Below are positions 57,590-64,000 of a stretch of 64,000 bases of DNA, in pieces (positions within the stretch are counted from its first letter, which is position 1; each line of letters starts with the position of its first letter). The position numbers and the translations under genes were made by a program. This stretch comes from Myxococcus xanthus. Lineage in GTDB: Bacteria > Myxococcota > Myxococcia > Myxococcales > Myxococcaceae. A model generated the notes under the pieces. The model ran no database searches. It was given only the letters and a program-made list of their open reading frames with translations, and was not told the origin of the DNA. The stretch spans positions 16,474 to 80,473 of the forward strand of contig NZ_FNOH01000023.1 of assembly GCF_900106535.1 (NCBI RefSeq), written 5' to 3'.

Positions 57590-59782
57590 ATGAGACGCTG
57601 GGGGTGGGCCTGTGTGCTGGGGCTGATGCTGGCCGGCTGCAAGGAAGACAAGGCGCCGGAAGCTCCGGACGCGGGTCCGGTGGAGACAGGACCGGCCGCT
57701 CTCACGGAGAAGGAGCCCAACGACCGGCCCGACCAGGCCTTGGATATCACCCGCAACAGCACGGTGAGCGCGGAACTCACCGCGCAGCCGAACAAGGCGG
57801 ACGAGGACTGGTACCGGCTGGCGCCCGGCGCGCCGCGCATCGCGGACGTCACCGTGTCCGGCCTGCCCGGCGGAGACATCACCCTTGAGGTGTATGACCG
57901 CGACCGCAACCGCCTGGTGGGCATCAACAGCGAGGGTGAGGGCAAGCCGGAGCGGTTCCCCAACCTCTACGTGGAGAACGAGCGCTTCATTCGCGTGGTG
58001 CCCACCCGCAAGGGTGTGGGCGGCGCGTACACGCTCGAAGTCCGCATGCGCGCGCCCGAGGACGGCGAGGAGCGCGAACCCAACGACCGCGCCGTGGACG
58101 CGGTGAGCCTGCCCTTGGGCCAGACGGTGACGGCCTTCCTGGGCCATGCCGGCGACGAGGACTGGTACCGCATCGAGCTGCCGGACCCGACGCAGCCCTC
58201 GGCTCCGGAAGGCGCGGGCCCGGGTGGGTCGGCGGAGGACCCCGCGACCGCGCCTTCCGGCGATTCGCCGTCGCAGGGCACGCCGTCCCCGGGAGATGGC
58301 ACCGCGCCGCAGGGAATGGGCGGCACGCTGCCCGGAACTGGCGGCACAGGCGCCCCTCTGGGGCAGGACGACGCGATGGGCGGCGGTCGCGCCGGTCAAC
58401 AGGGCACGACCGGCGCTGGCGCCCAGCACGGACAGGGCAACCCTGGCGCGAGGCAGGACCTGACCGGCAACGGTTTCGAGACCGAGGAAGGCGCGGCCCC
58501 CCGGGGCGCCGAAGCAGATGGAACGCCCGGCCTCACAGCCCAGGAGGGCATGCGGGGCGCGTCGCTCGGCCAGGGTGGAGTGGATGACTTCGCGCGTGAC
58601 GAGGCGCCGCCCTCCCCTGCCGTGGAGGGCACCTTCGCGGGCAGCGAGCCGCCGCCCGTGGGCAGCCAGGCGGTGGGCGAAGCCATTGCCCGTGCGCTGG
58701 ACGCAGGCACGGCAGTGCCTCCCGAACCGCCCTCGGTGGCGCTGAAAATCGAGCTGACCGGCGTGGACGGTGTGCGACCGGAGCTGTCCGTGCTGTCCGC
58801 GGCGGAGGCGCCGCTCTTCACCCTGCGCGGCAAGGAGGGCGAGACGCTGTCGCTGCGAAACATCGGCGTGCGCGCCATGGACCGGGTCGTCTACGTGGTG
58901 GTGAAGACGAGCTGGGTGGGCACCGGCAAGGAGGCCCGCAGGCCGTTCAACGCCACCATGCCGTACACGCTCACCGTGTCGCAGGAGGAGGCCGGCGCCA
59001 GCGCGGAGCTGGAGCCGAACGACGAGCTCCACAAGGCCACCCCGGTGACGGCCGGCGGCTACCGCCAGGGCTTCCTGGCTCCCAAGGGCGACGTGGACCA
59101 CTTCGTCCTGAAGACGTCCGAGCCGGTGCTGGCGAAGGTGGAGTTGACCGGCGTCGAGCGGCTGGACCTCGTGCTCTCCATGGTGGAGCCCCCGGAGGGG
59201 GAATCCGGAAAGGAGACGGTGCTGCTGCGCGCCAACGACGGCGCCATCAAGGAGCCCGAGCGCCTCAACAACGTCGCCTGCAACGGCGCCTGCTACTTCC
59301 GAGTGGAGGGCGCGTCGCGCAAGGTGGACGGCAAGTGGGTGAAGGACTTCGAGAACGCCGAGCAGCCCTACCGCATCACCGTCACCACGGTGCCGGACAA
59401 CGGCGGCGAGGAGCGCGAGCCCAACAACACCGCGGACCGGGCGCAGGACCTGATGCTGGGGCAGCCGGTGCGGGGCACGGTGTATCCAGTGAAGGACACG
59501 GACTTCTTCCGGTTGGACCTGTCGGACCGGCCGGTGCGCACGCCCATCCGGGCCACGCTGCTGGGCATCCTGAAGGTCGATGTGGGGCTGTACCTGCACC
59601 GCGTGCAGCCGGACGGGAAGCTGTCGCTCGTGCAGACGGCTGACCGGGCCAAGGGCGACCAGCCGGAGAGCATCCGCTACAGCGCCGAGCCAGGCGTCTA
59701 CCTCTTCGAGGTCCGGGACGCGCGCAACCGCGAGTCCAACTTCCAGGACTCGTACCAGCTCACCGTCGAGGAGACGGAGTAG
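57590..59782 (+). CDS. Lipoprotein with four PPC-type domains and a low-complexity insert (730 aa)
   Basis: ATG 57590, with GGAGGAG six nt upstream; GTG 57587 is in frame. The signal ends in LAGC (Cys17). Four bacterial pre-peptidase C-terminal (PPC) domain starts can be read: TEKEPNDRPDQALDI, EEREPNDRAVDAVSL, AELEPNDELHKATPV and EEREPNNTADRAQDL, each followed by a DxDWY/DxDxF strand. Between the second start and its continuation lies a Gly/Pro/Gln/Ala-rich stretch of about 180 residues (58200-58735). There is no peptidase or other catalytic domain. It is probably a surface-anchored binding or adhesion protein. Confidence 0.88.
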   Translation: MRRWGWACVLGLMLAGCKEDKAPEAPDAGPVETGPAALTEKEPNDRPDQALDITRNSTVSAELTAQPNKADEDWYRLAPGAPRIADVTVSGLPGGDITLEVYDRDRNRLVGINSEGEGKPERFPNLYVENERFIRVVPTRKGVGGAYTLEVRMRAPEDGEEREPNDRAVDAVSLPLGQTVTAFLGHAGDEDWYRIELPDPTQPSAPEGAGPGGSAEDPATAPSGDSPSQGTPSPGDGTAPQGMGGTLPGTGGTGAPLGQDDAMGGGRAGQQGTTGAGAQHGQGNPGARQDLTGNGFETEEGAAPRGAEADGTPGLTAQEGMRGASLGQGGVDDFARDEAPPSPAVEGTFAGSEPPPVGSQAVGEAIARALDAGTAVPPEPPSVALKIELTGVDGVRPELSVLSAAEAPLFTLRGKEGETLSLRNIGVRAMDRVVYVVVKTSWVGTGKEARRPFNATMPYTLTVSQEEAGASAELEPNDELHKATPVTAGGYRQGFLAPKGDVDHFVLKTSEPVLAKVELTGVERLDLVLSMVEPPEGESGKETVLLRANDGAIKEPERLNNVACNGACYFRVEGASRKVDGKWVKDFENAEQPYRITVTTVPDNGGEEREPNNTADRAQDLMLGQPVRGTVYPVKDTDFFRLDLSDRPVRTPIRATLLGILKVDVGLYLHRVQPDGKLSLVQTADRAKGDQPESIRYSAEPGVYLFEVRDARNRESNFQDSYQLTVEETE

Positions 59783-59796
59783 CACCTCACTTCCCG

Positions 59797-59825
59797 TTGA
59801 CAAGCCACAGGGCGGCCCGTACTTT
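59797..59825 (+). promoter_or_regulatory. Consensus promoter of the tRNA-Gly gene
   Basis: TTGACA (59797-59802), 17 nt, TACTTT (59820-59825). The -35 is perfect and the spacing is ideal. Transcription would start about 10 nt before the tRNA 5' end at 59842. Confidence 0.8.
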
Positions 59826-59841
59826 GCGCCCTGCTTCGCCT

Positions 59842-59914
59842 GCGGTGGTAGCTCAGTTGGTAGAGCACGAGCTTCCCAAGCTCGGGGTCGAGGGTTCGAA
59901 TCCCTTCCGCCGCT
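59842..59914 (+). tRNA. tRNA-Gly (anticodon CCC)
   Basis: The 73-nt cloverleaf folds fully. The acceptor GCGGTGG pairs with CCGCCGC, with T as discriminator base. The D arm is GCTC/GAGC. The anticodon stem CGAGC/GCTCG encloses loop TTCCCAA, giving anticodon CCC. The T arm GAGGG/CCCTT has loop TTCGAAT. The 3' CCA is not encoded. It reads GGG glycine codons, which are frequent at this GC content. Confidence 0.97.
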
Positions 59915-59921
59915 CACCCAT

Positions 59922-59972
59922 GAAGGCCGGTAGTCCTTGAGGAAACTCGGGACTGCCGGCCTTCGTCTTTTC
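59922..59972 (+). terminator. Intrinsic terminator after tRNA-Gly
   Basis: GAAGGCCGGTAGTCC (59922-59936) pairs with GGACTGCCGGCCTTC (59950-59964) over 15 positions with one T-G wobble. GTCTTTT follows. Confidence 0.88.
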
Positions 59973-60229
59973 GGGCCTCGGGGCGTCTTGCAGCAAGGAT
60001 GCTGTAAACGGCGCGAAGCCGGTCCCGCCGCTCCCGTCCCCGGCTCGCGCCTGCTGCACCTCCGGCGGTTGCTGGGATAGGCGCGAAGGACCGCTTGTTG
60101 ATTTCCTCGCGCAGGGAGGCCGGGTCCTGGGCCTTGAAGTCCCAGCGGCACAGGGAACCGTCCGGGGCCGGGAAGCGCAGACCGGAGGGTGAGACCGCGC
60201 TGGCCTGCTGGAAGTACGGAACGGCCTCG

Positions 60230-60390
60230 CAGGTGCTCCAGCATCGCGCGCCCCCCTTCCGCCTCCTTCACGTCCCCCCTTAAGCCTGCCTCCACACCTC
60301 CCTCAGGCGAATACGTCGAAGTCGAAGCGCCTCCTCATCAGTCCAGCCCCGTCCACTCGCGGCTTCCTCGCCGCTGACTGGGGCGCCATC
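60230..60390 (-). mobile_element. Decayed tail of an IS91/IS801-type (Y2) transposase
   Basis: On the minus strand, SAARKPRVDGAGLMRRRFDF continuing DVFA (60386-60306) is followed at once by a stop. After a frame change, DVKEAEGGRAMLEHLRGR appears (60274-60222). Both fit, from memory, the C-terminal zinc-ribbon region of Y2-type transposases (pattern R-x-DWAxLLRRxFxxDVxACPRCGG...KEAGGVRAILEHLGLP). The CPRCGG part between them is lost. No other transposase domain or terminal repeats are visible. It is thus a small non-functional scar within the 914-bp stretch 59915-60828, which otherwise has no supported gene. Confidence 0.5.
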
Positions 60391-60828
60391 CTCGCCTCCT
60401 CGCCTGCTTTGGGGGGCTGTCGAATCACGGTCGCCGCGGGTGGGGTCTTGAGATGAGAGGGCGCATCCGCAGCAATGGTGAGAATTTTCAGCGGGACTGA
60501 GAGGGATTGCAGCACGCTTGTCTGCAGGGCGAGCTCGATATCAATTGAGGAATGGCAATGGGAATACCATTTCAAGTGGAAGGGTATTCGCGCCCGCAAC
60601 ACCGCTATCGCGTCGTAAACACCGCCGGACCTGACGGAAGCGAGACGCCCAGCACGGGGCGTGGGTCGCTGACGGGGCGCGGGCCTGCGGTCTGAAAGCC
60701 AACGCGCCGCTGGGGGACCGCGGCGCGCCGGTCCGGCATCGTCCGCCCGGTGAGTCGTGGCTCCTGGTGGTCTCACTTGAGGTATCAACTTGAATCCACA
60801 CCACAGGACCTCATCCCGGGGGGGATGG

Positions 60829-62508
60829 ATGCACCTGCGCGAGCCTGCCCGTGTGCTCGCGCTGACTGCCCTTGCGCTCGCGACGCCCGCGCTAGCCGCC
60901 GAGGGATTCACCTCCGTCACCGCCAGTGGGGATGACGGCAACGTCCCCTCCAACGCCATCGACGGCGACCCCACCACGCGCTGGTCCAGCGACGGCGTGG
61001 GAGAATGGCTCACCGGCGACCTGGGCGCGGTGAAGTCACTCAGCGCCGTGGACATCTCCTGGCACCGTGGCAACGAGCGCGTCAATCGCTTCGTCATCTC
61101 CATCTCCACGGACGGCACGAACTTCACGCAGGTGCACTCCGGCAGCTCGTCCGGCAACACCGCCGCGCCGGAGCGTTACTCGTTCTCCCCGGTGAACGCA
61201 CGCTACGTGCGCATCACCGTGAACGGCAGCACGATGAACACCTGGGCCAGCATCGCGGAGCTGGCGGCCGTCACCGACGGCTCGAACCCGCCCGGCGCTC
61301 CCCCCGAGCGTTTCACCTCCGTCGCCGCCAGCGGAGATGACGGCAACGTCCCCGCCAACGCCATCGACGGCGACCCCGCCACGCGGTGGTCCAGCGACGG
61401 CGTGGGGCAATGGATTACCGGCGACCTGGGCACCGTGGCGCAGTTGGGCGCCATGGACATCGGCTGGCACCGTGGCAACGAGCGCGTCAACAACTTCGTC
61501 ATCTCCACCTCCACGGACGGCACGACCTTCACGCAGGTGCATTCCGGCAGGTCATCCGGCAACACCGCCGCGCTGGAGCGCTACTCGTTCTCCCCAGTGA
61601 GCGCGCGCTACGTGCGCATCACCGTGAACGGCAGCACGATGAACACCTGGGCCAGCATCGCGGAAATGCAGCCCGGCACCGGCTCGACCCCGCCCACCAA
61701 TCCGCCCACCGACCCGCCTGGCGAGCAGGGCCAGGACAAGTTCGGCGTGACGATGATCTATCCGACCAGGTCGGGCGGCGAGCAGTGGTTCCTGGCGGAC
61801 AACGCTACGTCCGACAAGCGCTTCGACCCGCAGAACACCATCAGCCGCAACTCGGACGGCTCATGGAAGATGAGGAACACCAAGGTGCGCATGTCCGTGT
61901 TCACCTCCACGGGCTACAGCGCGTCCAAGATTCCGACCTACGACCGCGACGTGCTGGCCAGCCGGGGCTACATGCAGGCGGCGAACGACTGGCGGAACAT
62001 CGAGATGACTGGCTTCGTGAAGGTCAACTCGGTGTCCGACGTGTCGGACAACTTCGCGTGGTACGCGCGAGGCGGCAAGCACAACGACAACCACTCGGGG
62101 TGCGAGGGCAGCAGCTACAAGGGTTCGCTGCACTATGACGGCCGCGTGCGCTGGCAGAAGGAGACGTGGCACGTCTCCTACAACCAGGCGTCGTACAAGT
62201 CCGGTACCTCGGCGCTGCGCGGCCGCTGGGTGGGCTTCAAGTCGGTGATGCGCAACACCAAGGTCAACGGAAAGGAGGCCGTGCGCCTGGAGATGTACCT
62301 CAACGAGAACGCCGACAAGAAGACCTGGAAGAAGGTCTACGACATGGTGGACTCGGGCAGTTGGGGTGGTGACGCCAGCCACTGCGGCGGCGCGGTGAAC
62401 GCAATGCCCATCACTTGGGGCGGCCCCATCGCGGTGTTCCGCTGGGACAGCGCCAACGACGTGGACTTCAAGTGGCTGTCCGTGCGCGAAATCTCGCCGG
62501 AGCAGTGA
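60829..62508 (+). CDS. Secreted protein with tandem F5/8C (discoidin) domains and a C-terminal beta domain
   Basis: 559 aa from ATG 60829, preceded by a GGGGG run. Signal peptide to about residue 24 (MHLREPARVLALTALALATP, then ALA). Two nearly identical F5/8 type C domains follow (about 26-145 and 161-280), each with GNVP-x-NAIDGDPxTRWSSDG, WHRGNERVN and FSPV-x-ARYVRITVNGS. A Thr/Pro linker leads to a C-terminal domain from about 305 with KFGVTMIYPTRSGGEQWFL and YARGGKHNDNHSGCEGSSYK. The last domain is a beta-rich, concanavalin-like fold by appearance; whether it is a lyase or a pure carbohydrate-binding module cannot be said. Confidence 0.85.
   Translation: MHLREPARVLALTALALATPALAAEGFTSVTASGDDGNVPSNAIDGDPTTRWSSDGVGEWLTGDLGAVKSLSAVDISWHRGNERVNRFVISISTDGTNFTQVHSGSSSGNTAAPERYSFSPVNARYVRITVNGSTMNTWASIAELAAVTDGSNPPGAPPERFTSVAASGDDGNVPANAIDGDPATRWSSDGVGQWITGDLGTVAQLGAMDIGWHRGNERVNNFVISTSTDGTTFTQVHSGRSSGNTAALERYSFSPVSARYVRITVNGSTMNTWASIAEMQPGTGSTPPTNPPTDPPGEQGQDKFGVTMIYPTRSGGEQWFLADNATSDKRFDPQNTISRNSDGSWKMRNTKVRMSVFTSTGYSASKIPTYDRDVLASRGYMQAANDWRNIEMTGFVKVNSVSDVSDNFAWYARGGKHNDNHSGCEGSSYKGSLHYDGRVRWQKETWHVSYNQASYKSGTSALRGRWVGFKSVMRNTKVNGKEAVRLEMYLNENADKKTWKKVYDMVDSGSWGGDASHCGGAVNAMPITWGGPIAVFRWDSANDVDFKWLSVREISPEQ
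60901..61668 (+). repeat. Tandem duplication coding for the two F5/8C domains
   Basis: Copy 1 covers 60901-61263 and copy 2 covers 61306-61668. Both are 363 nt long, lie 405 nt apart, and have no length difference. Long stretches are identical or nearly so, such as the part coding for GSTMNTWASIAE. This indicates a recent duplication or ongoing gene conversion. Confidence 0.88.
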
Positions 62509-62528
62509 GCCGCTGACCACGTGACGCC

Positions 62529-62570
62529 CGCCCCGGTGCTCCTTCCTTGGAGTGCCGGGGCGTGGCGTTT
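62529..62570 (+). terminator. Terminator-like hairpin after the F5/8C gene
   Basis: CGCCCCGG (62529-62536) with GCTCC pairs with GGAG and CCGGGGCG (62555-62562), with a 2-nt internal mismatch. TGGCGTTTTC follows. Confidence 0.6.
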
Positions 62571-62844
62571 TCAGGGCATTCGATGAGCGCCATCACCGGG
62601 GTCCGAGCCCTCCCTGGATTCCCCCAGTCGCATGGAATGCCCGCATGGATTCGCGAGCCCTCCCGCACGCTGCGGGAGATGCCCTGCGGGACGAGGAGTA
62701 CGCCGAAAAAGTGTTCTCCACTGCGTGGAGGTCACGGCCCCCAAGGCGGTTGTGATGAAAGCGGCAGCACATCATCCTCCGTAGCCGCAACAATTATCGG
62801 AAAGGCTTGCGGTTCATGCAGCCTGACCGGTTCCGGGGGGTATC
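62571..62844. other. Gap upstream of the Cys-rich gene
   Basis: Only a 36-codon plus-strand frame (62645-62755) with no recognisable features is seen. The DNA just before 62845 is locally richer in A/T (gcaacaattatcgg, aacaaaatgtac) than the surroundings, as expected for a promoter region. No clear -35/-10 pair was found. Confidence 0.4.
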
Positions 62845-63909
62845 ATGAACACACTGAAACAAAATGTACGGATGGCTTGCGGTCTGATTTTCGGCTCGCT
62901 CCTGATGGCGGCCTCGCCAGGCTTTGCCCATCCCTCTGATGCAGCCGGCTGCGCGGACCGTCAGCGTGAGGGATTCAAAGACATCGCGCGCTGGCCTGAC
63001 ATCGCGGGGTGCGCCGGTGCATGGCGGATTCCGGGCCTGCACACGGACAACCCGGGGATTGCTCCGGCCTGCCCGGGCCTCGTGACCTTCGACACCCTGA
63101 CCCCCGCCTGCGGCCGTAAGGGCGGTGACGATGGCCCGAAGCCGGGTGGCGCCGGCTGCAACGTGGCCGACCTCTGCGCGAGCGGGTGGCACGTCTGCAC
63201 GAGCGACGCCGAGGTGATGAGTCGGTCCTCCACCGGTTGCAAGGGAGCCACCAAGGCGGGAGACCAGGCCCTCTTCTTCGCCACCCGGCAGAGCACCAAT
63301 GGCTGCGGCGCCTGTGCCAACGGGACCTCGACAGGTCCGGAGTGCGACTCCGAGAGCTGCACTCCTGGCTGCCTGCAGACCGCCCGGACGTCGAACGACT
63401 TCTTCGGCTGCGGCAACTTCGGAACCGAGGCCACGTGTGGCCCCCTCAACCGGTTCTCGGAGAACCTGTGCTCGGGGCTTGAAGGCTCACCATGGTCATG
63501 TAACGCCGCGACGACCGCCGACGACAACGGCCTCTGCGAGGCCTACACGGCCATCAAGACGGGCTCCCGCTTTGGCGGTGTGCTCTGCTGCCGCGACACC
63601 TGCACCGATTCCGACAAGGACGGCGTCTGCGATAGCGCGGACCGCTGCGCGGGCACCGTGCTCCCCGAGTCCCTGTCCACGGGCTCCCTGCCGGGCATGA
63701 ACCGCTTCGCCGATACTGACGGCGATGGCACCTTCAACACGCTGTCGTCGAACGACGGCGAGCCGGAGCGCCGCTTTACCCTCGTGGACACCGCTGGTTG
63801 CAACTGCGCGCAGATTGTCGATGCGCTGGGGATGAGCCAGGAGCACGCCCAATCTGGATGCAGCCTCAGCACCCTGGAGAACTGGGTGTCGCGCGTGAAA
63901 GAGAACTAG
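62845..63909 (+). CDS. Secreted cysteine-rich protein (354 aa)
   Basis: ATG 62845, with GGGGGG upstream. Signal peptide to about residue 28 (LIFGSLLMAASPGFA, then HPSD). The mature protein has about two dozen Cys, many in close pairs (CNVADLCASGWHVC, NGCGACANGTSTGPEC, CSGLEGSPWSC, VLCCRDTC), so it is probably disulfide-stabilised outside the cell. A thrombospondin type 3-like calcium loop, TDSDKDGVCDSADRCAG, lies near residues 251-267, and DTDGDGTFN is another acidic loop. Family not recognised. It is the last complete gene; 91 nt remain to the window edge. Confidence 0.82.
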   Translation: MNTLKQNVRMACGLIFGSLLMAASPGFAHPSDAAGCADRQREGFKDIARWPDIAGCAGAWRIPGLHTDNPGIAPACPGLVTFDTLTPACGRKGGDDGPKPGGAGCNVADLCASGWHVCTSDAEVMSRSSTGCKGATKAGDQALFFATRQSTNGCGACANGTSTGPECDSESCTPGCLQTARTSNDFFGCGNFGTEATCGPLNRFSENLCSGLEGSPWSCNAATTADDNGLCEAYTAIKTGSRFGGVLCCRDTCTDSDKDGVCDSADRCAGTVLPESLSTGSLPGMNRFADTDGDGTFNTLSSNDGEPERRFTLVDTAGCNCAQIVDALGMSQEHAQSGCSLSTLENWVSRVKEN

Positions 63910-64000
63910 GGGCTGTCCCTGATCTCGTGTTCGAGAGTCGACCCGGCGTGCCGGCCTTTCTGGCACGTTGGGGCAGGGCCTCAATCGGAGTTGCTGCCTG

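Noticed and set aside
62645..62755. 36-codon plus-strand frame (MDSRALPHAAGD...).
   Set aside because: Too short, no clear ribosome site, and no partner; possibly a fragment but not supportable.
63930..63980. Short inverted repeat (gtgcc...ggcac) after the last gene.
   Set aside because: Only a 5-bp stem without a T-run; not convincing as a terminator.

Overview
The window is very GC-rich with strong G/C preference at third codon positions. It carries hallmark genes of a predatory, gliding myxobacterium: the Glt/Agl gliding machinery, a forkhead-associated enhancer-binding protein, and many lipoproteins and TPR proteins. Gene content and order fit Myxococcus or a close relative in the Myxococcaceae. 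This is inference from remembered gene families; no database search was possible.

Layout. (1) 1-15870, minus strand: one long collinear cluster for adventurous gliding motility, transcribed right to left as gltD (agmU), gltE (aglT), gltF, gltG, gltH, an unnamed 626-aa RGG/alpha-solenoid protein, then gltI (agmK). The last is a giant TPR protein that is open for more than 1,901 codons and leaves the window at the left edge. (2) 16154-18230, plus: a replication-associated-looking pair (a small helical protein and a DnaC-like ATPase with Cys motifs), then cutA. (3) 18385-23105: a frameshifted beta-helix pseudogene, a DMFA-like/NHL lipoprotein, and lysC. (4) 23251-27925, plus: a GldA/GldF/GldG-like ABC system with a DUF4340 lipoprotein. 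(5) 28096-31391: a metallophosphoesterase and a nucleotidyltransferase-fold protein, then a decayed locus made of a lipoprotein/sigma chimera, a zf-HC2/DUF4384 protein and a caspase-like remnant. (6) 31479-37519: an AmpG-like permease, a DUF1036 protein, pgm, rpoZ, and a Nudix gene with two unknown genes. (7) 37631-39911: two CIRCE operators and a consensus-like promoter controlling groES-groEL. (8) 40062-44641: a glutaredoxin, a small unknown, a lipoprotein, an FHA enhancer-binding protein that lacks GAFTGA, and another lipoprotein. (9) 44780-51194, minus: smc, a 600-bp gap, a CorC-like protein and a TPR protein. (10) 51257-56539: a CapA-like lipoprotein, a tiny basic protein on the opposite strand, prfA-prmC-murA, and a zf-TFIIB protein. 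(11) 56593-64000: a discoidin-like protein, a PPC-repeat lipoprotein, tRNA-Gly(CCC), a decayed transposase tail, a protein with tandem F5/8C domains, and a Cys-rich secreted protein.

How the genes work together. The Glt proteins form an envelope-spanning focal-adhesion complex: GltI in the cytoplasm, GltG in the inner membrane, GltD and GltF in the periplasm, GltE and GltH at the outer membrane. prfA-prmC are a functional pair because PrmC methylates the release factor. groES-groEL form a classic HrcA/CIRCE heat-shock operon. The rest is mixed housekeeping plus accessory surface and secreted proteins.

The least explained items are the unnamed protein inside the glt cluster, the chimeric sigma/zf-HC2/caspase locus, the GAFTGA-less FHA regulator, and the secreted or envelope proteins at the right end.
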